Assembly: GCA_000493965.1 (NCBI GenBank)
Contig: AWNV01000024.1
Span: 22,501 to 42,608, forward strand
Length of the DNA: 20,108 nucleotides
Reading direction: 5' to 3'
DNA from: Candidatus Aminicenans sakinawicola JGI OTU-1
Lineage (GTDB): Bacteria > Acidobacteriota > Aminicenantia > Aminicenantales > Aminicenantaceae
Position 1 is the first letter of the stretch. Every line of letters starts with the position of its first letter. A model generated the notes under the pieces. The model had not been told where the DNA came from. It searched no databases and saw only the letters and a program-made list of their open reading frames with translations. Of this stretch, positions 1-6,837 are shown piece by piece. Made by a program: the position numbers and the translations under genes.

Positions 1-1128
1 GTGATTTTCGACAAAAAAGCCTGGAAAGAGGAAAAGGATACATGGTATCTTCCATTAGAAATCCTCGAGCCTGACCTTAAAAGAGGAGATGGGACTACCG
101 TTGTTCTTTCCAATCTTTCTAAGACATTTGATCTCGAAGAGGCCGAAAAAAAATTAATGGAAGGTGTCCCCCTTAAAGCCCCTGACTTTACTGTTTATCT
201 GAACAACCGCCGCCTTTTTCCAAGAAGCCTTGTAGGCCAGAGTATTCCCTTCATGGAAGGGTGTAAATACGGGCTCGTATCAGGAGAGATTGTCATAACC
301 CCGACTTCCATGGCCTCAGTTAAGGATTTGGGAATTGATGTTAAAGTAAAGGGAGCAACGGTAAAAAAAGACCTTTTTGGGATGGAAACTTGGGGAAAGG
401 TTGTATCCAGAATAAAGGGAGAAATCAATGCAGATTTTCTCCCTATAACCAGCGATCGGTCAAATTTTGTAACGGACTCAGACGAATATCAGGAATTTCT
501 CAAAATCATAGGTAAGGTCGTAGCCATCATCAAGAAGAGTTTGGGGAAAGAAGCAGACCGAAGGGCTGACCGGAAGGCTGGCCGGGCCGTAAAAGAGGCC
601 CTGCAGAGAATCCATAAAGCGTTAGCCCAAAACCCGGATTTATCTCCCTTCGGGCCAATTCCTTATGGTGAAAATGGAGGAATCGGAGGAGGAGCAGTAA
701 CTGAACACGGAAATAAAAAAGGAGAAGACAAATCTAAGATAGAACCGAAAAAAGAAGAGAGAAAACAGAAAACAAAGACAAAAAAAAGACGCCATCCGCT
801 TGTAAAAAAAATCACTCCAAACGCAATCGTAAGAAGGATGAGGATGGGTAACAGCAGCGTATCCGTCTGCCTCGACTTCTTCGGGGAGTCAGGGCCTGAA
901 TGTTTTTCGGAGGGAAATGTTGTCTATATAAACCGAGATCACCCGCTTTTCAAAAGAGAATCCCGCAGATCTGCCACTTATACGATGTATGTAGCCCGTC
1001 TTCTAACACAAGAAATATCTCTGATGAAGGAGACAAGGAGTCCGCGGCTGGCTTTTAACCGTCAGAGTAAACTCCTTAAAGATGCCTTTGCCGAAGAACA
1101 AGTCAAGCAACGCAAAACCAGTAGATAA
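1..1128 (+). CDS. GHKL-fold ATPase, C-terminal part (5' end outside the window)
   Basis: The frame is open from the first base, so the GTG at position 1 is probably internal and the real start lies upstream. Residues 28-44 (RGDGTTVVLSNLSKTF) look like the last strand of an Hsp90/gyrase/histidine-kinase-like (GHKL) ATPase domain, with the conserved Gly-Thr after an acidic Gly. The helix bearing the catalytic Glu/Asn and the DxGxG motif would lie before the window. Residues about 137-175, with NADFLPITSDRSNF, resemble the transducer-like region that follows in MORC-like and similar prokaryotic GHKL proteins. A Lys/Glu-rich linker (about 238-265) holds two A8 runs. It leads to a C-terminal domain with VVYINRDHPLF at 307-317, which I do not recognise by name. 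The gene faces the restriction locus and overlaps the peptidase gene by 26 bp. A role in defence is inferred only from its location. Family call moderate, function unknown. Confidence 0.6.
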   Translation: MIFDKKAWKEEKDTWYLPLEILEPDLKRGDGTTVVLSNLSKTFDLEEAEKKLMEGVPLKAPDFTVYLNNRRLFPRSLVGQSIPFMEGCKYGLVSGEIVITPTSMASVKDLGIDVKVKGATVKKDLFGMETWGKVVSRIKGEINADFLPITSDRSNFVTDSDEYQEFLKIIGKVVAIIKKSLGKEADRRADRKAGRAVKEALQRIHKALAQNPDLSPFGPIPYGENGGIGGGAVTEHGNKKGEDKSKIEPKKEERKQKTKTKKRRHPLVKKITPNAIVRRMRMGNSSVSVCLDFFGESGPECFSEGNVVYINRDHPLFKRESRRSATYTMYVARLLTQEISLMKETRSPRLAFNRQSKLLKDAFAEEQVKQRKTSR

Positions 1129-1630
1129 AGAGTTCCCTTTCCAGAACCTTATAGTCATCAAATTTTTTCTCTATTATTCCCCAAAATCTTTCGTTGTGTC
1201 TTTTCTGTTTAAGATGGACAATCTCGTGAAAAATTATGTAATAAAGTAGATGTTCGGGTAAAAATTTCATAAGTTTGTTGACAGTCAAGTTCTTTTTTGT
1301 ACTGCAACTTGCCCATTTTGTCCTCATAGTCCTGAAATATATCTTATTCAACTTTTCTCCCATCTCTTCAGAAATCCTTTCAACCAAAGAATGAATAATC
1401 TCTCTAAATTCTTTTTCCTTTCTCTCCGCTATCTCCTTATTTTCAGCCTCTTTTAGGCAATCTTCTATGAATTCAATTTTTTTACATATCCATCGCTTGT
1501 GTTTCCTCAAGACGATCTCAGGATCAAATCCAAAAGGAAGGACAAGGAGAAGTTTCCCTGTTTTTAACTCTACTCGCGGGTACTTAACATTTCTGTAGGA
1601 AACCTCATGAAGGATTTTATTGAGTTCCAT
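1103..1630 (-). CDS. YgjP/DUF45-type zinc metallopeptidase
   Basis: This 175-residue protein is predicted to be a small M48-like, SprT-like metallopeptidase. The sequence shows HEIVH at 135-139 (two zinc ligands and the general-base Glu) and a third candidate ligand, His145, in KRHNERFW. RTKWASCS at 103-110 matches the (K/R)TRWGSCS signature of the YgjP (DUF45) family upstream of the active site. Length is somewhat short for the family (commonly about 230), mainly at the N terminus. The ATG at 1630 lies inside the last codons of hsdR (14 bp overlap), which implies translational coupling. Peptidases of this type often sit directly after hsdR in type I restriction operons. Their substrate there is not settled; turnover of HsdR or of stalled complexes is speculation. 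The last 26 bp overlap, tail to tail, the convergent ATPase gene. Confidence 0.85.
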   Translation of the reverse strand: MELNKILHEVSYRNVKYPRVELKTGKLLLVLPFGFDPEIVLRKHKRWICKKIEFIEDCLKEAENKEIAERKEKEFREIIHSLVERISEEMGEKLNKIYFRTMRTKWASCSTKKNLTVNKLMKFLPEHLLYYIIFHEIVHLKQKRHNERFWGIIEKKFDDYKVLERELFIYWFCVA

Positions 1631-4600
1631 AATTTTCTACACATTCTGTAAGTTTTTCATGTAAGGTATTCATTTCGTCAAAAGAGAGGGCATATTTTCT
1701 TTTTATGCCCCTCACAAATCTTCTGACTTCTCTTTCTATTTCTTTTTTTACAGTGGTTTGATACAGCCATCCCGAAAACATGTGTTTTTCAAGTTCCTTT
1801 GAAAAATCCCGGACTAACGTTATAAAATCTTCTTCTTTGCTTAAACTCTTCTCGAGCTCTAGAAGCATGGAATATTCAATATCTGAAAAACCGATAGACC
1901 TTTGTCTTGAGAAGAGATTGTTCATCTCATTTAAAGTCTCCACTCCCTTTGTGTATATCAATGAATAATCCCTTGTTTTCTCTTTCCACAACTTCAGAAG
2001 CCTTTCCACTTTTTCCACTAACGACTCATATACAGGGTTTCTATGCCTTTCGACAAGAACCAATCTGTTTAGAGTAAAGAGAATATTGGCGGCCTTTTCC
2101 TCCTTGCTCTTAACCTTCTCTTCCAATGCCTCAAGATATTTGTCGTCAAAGGCAATAACCGGAAGTTCTTTCTCCAAATTCTCGATTTCTGTGGATTTGT
2201 GAACAAATCTTATGGTTTTATCGTAATACTTCTGAACATATGCCTCATCAAAGGGCTTTTGTATGACTGTTTTCATGTAGTAGGTGTAAATTGCAGAGAG
2301 CCACTTGTAATCCTCAAAATATTCGAGTTTTAGTTCTCTAGGGCCGAGGAGCTCAAAAATCTTTCTTAAATTCTTATAATTTACCTGAAAATCTTTTCCT
2401 TTTCTTTCTTCTGCAGTTAGAACCTCAATCGCCTGAAGTAGTGTTTCTCTATTGTAATTTTTTTGGATTCCTTGAAATATCTTAAAATTTTCGTTAATCA
2501 GAGCACAAAATTCCTCTTCGAGCTTTCCATAATCGAGGAGCACATCCTGGATATCTGCTTCACTGTACATTTCCAAGGCCTTCTTGAATTCTTTAAGAAC
2601 TCCGACATAATCGATGATTATTCCCGCTTCTTTTAAATCTTTATAGGGTCTATTTGTCCTTGCCACAGCCTGAAGGAGTCTGTGCTCTTTTAGAGGTTTA
2701 TCCAGATACATGATTTGAAGTACCGGTACGTCGAAGCCTGTAAGAAGCATTTCCGTTATAATCAATATTTTTGGATACTCCTCCTCTTTGAACTTCTCGA
2801 TGAAGTCTTTCCGGATATCCTCATAATTTAGACCTCCGTATCTCGCTCTGGTTTCAGCTATATATTGGTGAATCAATTTCCTTTTCCTTCTGTCATCTTG
2901 CATGTAGCTCAGGACGACTTCAGAATATTTTGCAGGCAAATGCTTATCTAATTCACGCTTGTAATTAACGCAGGCCTTCCTGCTTCCAGCCACTACCAAG
3001 GCCTTGAATTTGCCGTCGATATTTTCCTTGAAGTGCTGGGCAACATCCTCGGCAATCACTTTAATCCTCCTTGGATTTTCGAGTACAAGTTTAATAGCAT
3101 TAAGTCTTTTTTTTACATGAGCTTCAATGGTTTCCCTTATTTCCTCGGGCAGCTCTTCAAATTCTGATTCAAGAAAAGATTCCAATAAATCCTTTTTTAA
3201 ATGAACTTCCTTTTCAAGCCTAGGCTGATAAACGATTTTTACTGTGAAACCATCCTTTATGGAATCAGTGATGAAGTACCTGTCAAGATAAGGCTCTTCA
3301 GGAGGATAGCTGAACTCAACATAAGTATCTCTTCCTTTTTTTGCTATCGGTGTGCCTGTGAGAGCAAAGAAAAAGGCACTTTTAAGTATGGCCTTCATCT
3401 GGGCTGCAAGCAGGCCGTGCTGGGTCCGGTGGCCTTCGTCAATGAAGGCGATGATGTTTTTCCTGTTCATGATCGTTTCTTTATGTTTCGATATTCTCTC
3501 AATTTCTTCCTGAAGCTCTTTGAGTTCTTCAGGCCTGAACTTATGGATTAGGATGATAAACACACCTCTCTTGCTTCTGTAATCATCGAACCTTAGAAGC
3601 CTTTTAAGCTCTTTTATATGCCCTATTATTTCAGGCTTAACGAGATCCAATGAGTAAAATTCGTTATAGAGCTGGTCCTCGAGTTCAATCCTGTCTACGA
3701 TGAAAAATATTGAAGGATTTCCTAGACGGCTCAGATAGTAAAGCTTATTCGCCGCAAATATCATGATCAGAGTCTTGCCGCTTCCCTGCCAGTGCCAGAT
3801 GAGTCCCTTGTCTTTATCTTCTTCTCCTTTTAAATTCCTGATGACTCTGTCAACCATCTTGTTTGCTGCCCTGTACTGCATGTACCTGGTAACGACCTTT
3901 GTGGCGTTTCCGAATTCAACCCTGAAAAACAGGAAGTTCTTGATGATATCGAGTAGGGTATCCGGAGAGAGCATTTCAATCTGAGAATCGATCGAGTCAC
4001 TGCCTTCCTCTCTCCATTCATGTACTCTTGTTTCTTCCTGCCAGGGAACTATGGGAAAATACCGTGCTTGACTTTCTGCGGCAGCTCCGAGTTGGACATA
4101 CTTATAGAGTTCCGGAACGAGTTTTTCGTAGTCTTTTATCTGATTGTAAGCATTCAGCCAGCTCTCGGATATGTTCGCAGGATTTTTACACTCCACATTG
4201 ACCACAGGAAGACCATTGATATAGAGGACAATATCTGTTCTGATCCTTTCTCTTCCATGATAGGAGGCTTGCCGTGTGGCTGTGAACTCGTTATTTTTGA
4301 GCTTCTTAAAGTCGAAAAGCTGAATAGACTCTACAATCTTTTCTTTTTCGAATTTCACAGGAACACCGAACTTATAAAAGTTTAAAATCTTTTTGGCCCC
4401 TTCAATGCCTGAAGATGCGAGTTTTAATTCGTTGATAACTTTATTGATCTCTTCGTCTCCGATACTAGTGTCACGGTTGATTCCCTTTAAAGCCCGCACT
4501 AAGTTAGGAATAAGAAGGGGTTCCTCGAGAGTTTCTCTCTCAAGTTCATCGGCAGGGACAAACCTCCAGTTTTTTTCTATAAGTTTCTGGATGATGTAAT

Positions 4601-4631
4601 CTTCTACAAGCCGCTTTTCTGTAAATCCCAT
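1617..4631 (-). CDS. hsdR: Type I restriction enzyme, restriction (R) subunit
   Basis: This is the 1004-residue translocase-nuclease subunit of a type I restriction-modification complex. It pumps unmodified DNA past the bound enzyme and cuts at a distance. An N-terminal PD-(D/E)xK nuclease is visible: Asp133 (RTDIVLY), then Glu147 and Lys149 in VNVECK. The superfamily 2 motor follows: Walker A GSGKT at 283-287, the Walker B/DEAD-box variant DEGH at 398-401, motif III TGTP at 425-428, motif V-like TGFD at 631-634, and motif VI QAVARTNR at 654-661 with the arginine finger. The C-terminal third is helical and should bind the HsdM2S core. Length is normal and no frameshift is seen, so the gene looks intact. 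The start is one base after the hsdS stop (TAA-A-ATG), with GGA about nine bases upstream. It depends on HsdM and HsdS for specificity. Confidence 0.96.
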   Translation of the reverse strand: MGFTEKRLVEDYIIQKLIEKNWRFVPADELERETLEEPLLIPNLVRALKGINRDTSIGDEEINKVINELKLASSGIEGAKKILNFYKFGVPVKFEKEKIVESIQLFDFKKLKNNEFTATRQASYHGRERIRTDIVLYINGLPVVNVECKNPANISESWLNAYNQIKDYEKLVPELYKYVQLGAAAESQARYFPIVPWQEETRVHEWREEGSDSIDSQIEMLSPDTLLDIIKNFLFFRVEFGNATKVVTRYMQYRAANKMVDRVIRNLKGEEDKDKGLIWHWQGSGKTLIMIFAANKLYYLSRLGNPSIFFIVDRIELEDQLYNEFYSLDLVKPEIIGHIKELKRLLRFDDYRSKRGVFIILIHKFRPEELKELQEEIERISKHKETIMNRKNIIAFIDEGHRTQHGLLAAQMKAILKSAFFFALTGTPIAKKGRDTYVEFSYPPEEPYLDRYFITDSIKDGFTVKIVYQPRLEKEVHLKKDLLESFLESEFEELPEEIRETIEAHVKKRLNAIKLVLENPRRIKVIAEDVAQHFKENIDGKFKALVVAGSRKACVNYKRELDKHLPAKYSEVVLSYMQDDRRKRKLIHQYIAETRARYGGLNYEDIRKDFIEKFKEEEYPKILIITEMLLTGFDVPVLQIMYLDKPLKEHRLLQAVARTNRPYKDLKEAGIIIDYVGVLKEFKKALEMYSEADIQDVLLDYGKLEEEFCALINENFKIFQGIQKNYNRETLLQAIEVLTAEERKGKDFQVNYKNLRKIFELLGPRELKLEYFEDYKWLSAIYTYYMKTVIQKPFDEAYVQKYYDKTIRFVHKSTEIENLEKELPVIAFDDKYLEALEEKVKSKEEKAANILFTLNRLVLVERHRNPVYESLVEKVERLLKLWKEKTRDYSLIYTKGVETLNEMNNLFSRQRSIGFSDIEYSMLLELEKSLSKEEDFITLVRDFSKELEKHMFSGWLYQTTVKKEIEREVRRFVRGIKRKYALSFDEMNTLHEKLTECVENYGTQ

Positions 4632-4632
4632 T

Positions 4633-5853
4633 TTAAGAATCCAGTCTAACCCTTTTTCTCCCTGTCAGAAGATCATTCATTAGCCCTTTTTTTACCCTTT
4701 CGAGCTTTCCTTTTCTTTTTCTTAACATTTCCAACCTGCTGTCCACAGTACTCAAGATCTCAGCGATTTTTTGTTGTTCTGGGAGAGGGGGGATTGTAAT
4801 TTCTAAATTTCCAAATAATGTTTTATTTATTATTGGAACTGCTGCAATTCCCGAAAAAGATTTCAAGATTTTGTTTCTTAGTAAAAGTGCATAATAAACG
4901 TAGTGAGGATTTATCTTTTTTTTACAAATAATTGAATTATTTTGTTGATTCGTCACACTCTCTTTAGATGTTATACCAATTTTCCCAATTGTAGACCCAA
5001 TACATACTACTACTACTGCTTCTTTTGGCAGGATATATCCAATTCTTCTTACTCCTTCATTAGAAACATTCCTTTTAGTATTATTTATATATTTATTTTG
5101 CTTAATATCTGCTGGAGTTATAAATGGAATATTCCCATTCCAATATACTTTATTCTTTGTTGATGGAGTTTTGCCTGTAATAATATTACCAATATTTTTA
5201 ATTTTATAAATCTCCCACTCCTTCGGTATCCTCCCAATCTCTGTGTTCTTGAACTCCTTGTGGCCGATGCCTTTGGTTAACAGTTCCTGCATCATCCCCT
5301 TTTTCAATTTTTGAGTCTTTTTAATAGCTTCGTCAACTTTCTCAATCGCCTTATCAACAGTCGAAAGAATCTCAGCAATTTTTTGTTGTTCTGGAAGAGG
5401 GGGGAGGGGGAGTTTAATCCTTCTCATTTGTTCTTGATTCATTTTAGTTCGTGTTGATCCGACAATATATGGATTTAAATCAAAGAAATTTAGAACATTT
5501 AATAGAAATAAATTGGTAGTTGTGCCTTTTCTTGCATTCAAAATATGTGCATGATTGTTGACCCAAAATTTTCCACTCATTAAATAAGCAGTTTTTCCAA
5601 ATTTATTATAAGAACCACCATCTTCCGCTAACAAAACAAATTCTCCGTCAAAAATATAATCGTTAATATAATCAATGATTCCATTTGCACCGCAATAAGG
5701 GTAAATTCCTTTTATTTCGCGTCTTTCCATTTTACTAAGCGGAATCCTTTTACTATCATAGACTTCAACAATATTTCCTAATCCTACAATCTCCCACTCC
5801 TTTGGTATCATTTCTATCTTAGTGAGCTTAAAATTTTTACTGTTCTCTTTCAT
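4633..5853 (-). CDS. hsdS: Type I restriction-modification specificity (S) subunit
   Basis: This 406-residue DNA-recognition subunit has two target recognition domains (TRDs) separated by coiled-coil helices. Each half begins with an IPKEWEI signature (16-22 and 209-215) and ends with PPLPEQQKIAEILSTVD (151-167 and 355-371) followed by a long Lys/Glu-rich helix. This is the pseudo-twofold plan expected for an S subunit that reads a bipartite target. The two TRDs (about 23-150 and 216-354) are dissimilar, so the target should have two different half-sites. The TRDs are visibly more AT-rich than hsdR and hsdM, which is usual for exchangeable recognition domains. AGAGGG lies just before the ATG. 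The gene abuts hsdR (1 bp gap) but is separated from the DUF3800 gene by 114 bp. The target sequence cannot be read from the protein. Confidence 0.95.
   Translation of the reverse strand: MKENSKNFKLTKIEMIPKEWEIVGLGNIVEVYDSKRIPLSKMERREIKGIYPYCGANGIIDYINDYIFDGEFVLLAEDGGSYNKFGKTAYLMSGKFWVNNHAHILNARKGTTTNLFLLNVLNFFDLNPYIVGSTRTKMNQEQMRRIKLPLPPLPEQQKIAEILSTVDKAIEKVDEAIKKTQKLKKGMMQELLTKGIGHKEFKNTEIGRIPKEWEIYKIKNIGNIITGKTPSTKNKVYWNGNIPFITPADIKQNKYINNTKRNVSNEGVRRIGYILPKEAVVVVCIGSTIGKIGITSKESVTNQQNNSIICKKKINPHYVYYALLLRNKILKSFSGIAAVPIINKTLFGNLEITIPPLPEQQKIAEILSTVDSRLEMLRKRKGKLERVKKGLMNDLLTGRKRVRLDS
4741..4792 (-). repeat. hsdS internal direct repeat, downstream copy
   Basis: This segment encodes PPLPEQQKIAEILSTVD at the end of the second TRD. 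It matches 5353-5404 at roughly 42 of 52 positions by eye, with the best block around tttttgttgttctgg. Repeats at TRD boundaries permit recombination between hsdS genes or between the two halves. Confidence 0.8.
5353..5404 (-). repeat. hsdS internal direct repeat, upstream copy
   Basis: This is the same conserved-region repeat as at 4741-4792, here at the end of the first TRD, just before the central coiled coil. A second, shorter pair marks the start of each TRD: 5211-5230 and 5790-5809 agree at 19 of 20 bases and encode the PKEWEI segment. Confidence 0.8.
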
Positions 5854-5876
5854 ATCCCTCTAATTTCACAGTTTTT

Positions 5877-5903
5877 TTCATAGAGCCAATTAAAACTTGA
5901 CAA
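5877..5903 (-). promoter_or_regulatory. Possible internal promoter for hsdS-hsdR-peptidase
   Basis: On the minus strand a TTGTCA (5898-5903) is followed, after a short 15-base spacer, by TATGAA (5877-5882), about 24 bases before the hsdS ATG. The spacer is shorter than ideal and the -10 is weak. I list it because hsdS is not coupled to the gene upstream and may need its own transcription. Confidence 0.22.
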
Positions 5904-5949
5904 AACAAAAATAATCATTAATATGAAATATGCTTAGGTCTGAGCCGGA

Positions 5950-5969
5950 GATATCGGTTGCCGATTATC
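5950..5969. other. Small hairpin at the stop codon of the DUF3800 gene
   Basis: GATATCGGTTGCCGATTATC forms a stem of ATCGG/CCGAT with a three-base loop. It is extended by GAT/ATC pairs with one bulged base. It sits exactly at the end of the DUF3800 reading frame. No T run follows on the minus strand, so it is not a standard intrinsic terminator. It could instead be an RNA processing or stability element, or the remnant of an element end. Confidence 0.35.
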
Positions 5970-6747
5970 ATTGAGGGCCCCGAACCTGAGCTTTTTTTCT
6001 ATACGGTTTCCAATACCATATCCTGAATTTTCTACTTAACGATTTATTTATTCCTTTTTTTGTCCATGTGGGCTCTAATAAATCTTTTAATTCTAATCTG
6101 GTTATCAAATATTTTCTCAGTTGATTTTTCCATTTATTGTGGGTAGGGAGATTGTTGTTTAATATACATCCTAATAACAAGTCACAGATGCATAAGCGTA
6201 TATTTTCAGGTGTATCAGATTTGATCGATCCGATATGTCTAAAAATTGGAAATTCTCTATTAGCGCTGTGATCTTCACCAGGAATACAAAAAGATTCTCT
6301 TATCAGCTCTAAGAAGCGGTCATGGTTACAGCGAGTTACTTCATCAACTAATAGAACTGCATTTTTTATTCTTCTGGTATTACTTGATATGAGCAACTCA
6401 GTAAATTTTTTATATACTCTTGCTTTCTTAATTGAATCTGGCTCATGTGGCTTTCCAAAATAACTAAGATTGAAAGTCGTTGTTTCCGAGTCAACGGCAA
6501 CAGCACAGAACCACGAATCAGATATTAAAAATGCATCGATAAAATCTTTACATACATCATAATTATGACTACTAAAGCAATTATTATATTTCGTTTCAAC
6601 TATATTTTTGTGCTTATCGAGACATCGTTTTCGTTTATGTATTTCTGTGAGTGCACGGTGCAATTCCTTAGATGGTGAAAAGAGTAAGCCTAATAATAGA
6701 AATCTTTTATCGGGTTGGTCATAAGATTCATCCAAATATACAATCAT
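5968..6747 (-). CDS. DUF3800 family protein (predicted RNase H-like fold)
   Basis: The 259-residue product begins MIVYLDESYD, the DES signature that opens DUF3800 proteins. Other acidic positions typical of the family are present: Glu51 with Lys53 (VETKY), Asp135 (LLVDEVTR) and Asp189 (LCICDLLLG). These fit a metal-binding RNase H-like core, so a nuclease or nucleic-acid-processing role is inferred, not shown. The C-terminal 60 residues are basic and aromatic. The gene lies inside a type I restriction operon between fic and hsdS, but unlike its neighbours it has sizeable gaps on both sides (90 and 114 bp) and no clear Shine-Dalgarno sequence before the ATG. Its DNA is visibly more AT-rich than hsdM, fic or hsdR. 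This suggests a later insertion or an accessory defence gene. DUF3800 genes are often found near restriction and phage-defence loci. No frameshift seen. Confidence 0.75.
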   Translation of the reverse strand: MIVYLDESYDQPDKRFLLLGLLFSPSKELHRALTEIHKRKRCLDKHKNIVETKYNNCFSSHNYDVCKDFIDAFLISDSWFCAVAVDSETTTFNLSYFGKPHEPDSIKKARVYKKFTELLISSNTRRIKNAVLLVDEVTRCNHDRFLELIRESFCIPGEDHSANREFPIFRHIGSIKSDTPENIRLCICDLLLGCILNNNLPTHNKWKNQLRKYLITRLELKDLLEPTWTKKGINKSLSRKFRIWYWKPYRKKAQVRGPQ

Positions 6748-6802
6748 TATAGTTTTCGCTTAATAAAATTGCCCTCTGACATAAAAAGCTGGCGGCATAA
6801 AC

Positions 6803-6833
6803 GACAACCCAATCGACAACCAAAATGACAACC
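6803..6833. repeat. Three GACAACC repeats at 12-bp spacing
   Basis: GACAACC occurs at 6803-6809, 6815-6821 and 6827-6833, each start exactly 12 bases after the last. The intervening five bases are not conserved. The array lies directly after the fic stop codon (read as GGTTGTC on the coding strand). Past the fic TAA the same frame stays open for 23 more codons, with an LSxx pattern over the repeat. It could be a binding-site array, part of a dispersed intergenic repeat, or decayed coding sequence. Confidence 0.6.
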
Positions 6834-6837
6834 GTTA

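Noticed and set aside
780..811. Paired A8 runs in the ATPase gene as a phase-variation switch
   Set aside because: Runs of eight A are common in Lys-rich linkers of AT-leaning genomes; without read-level variation there is no case beyond a passing note.
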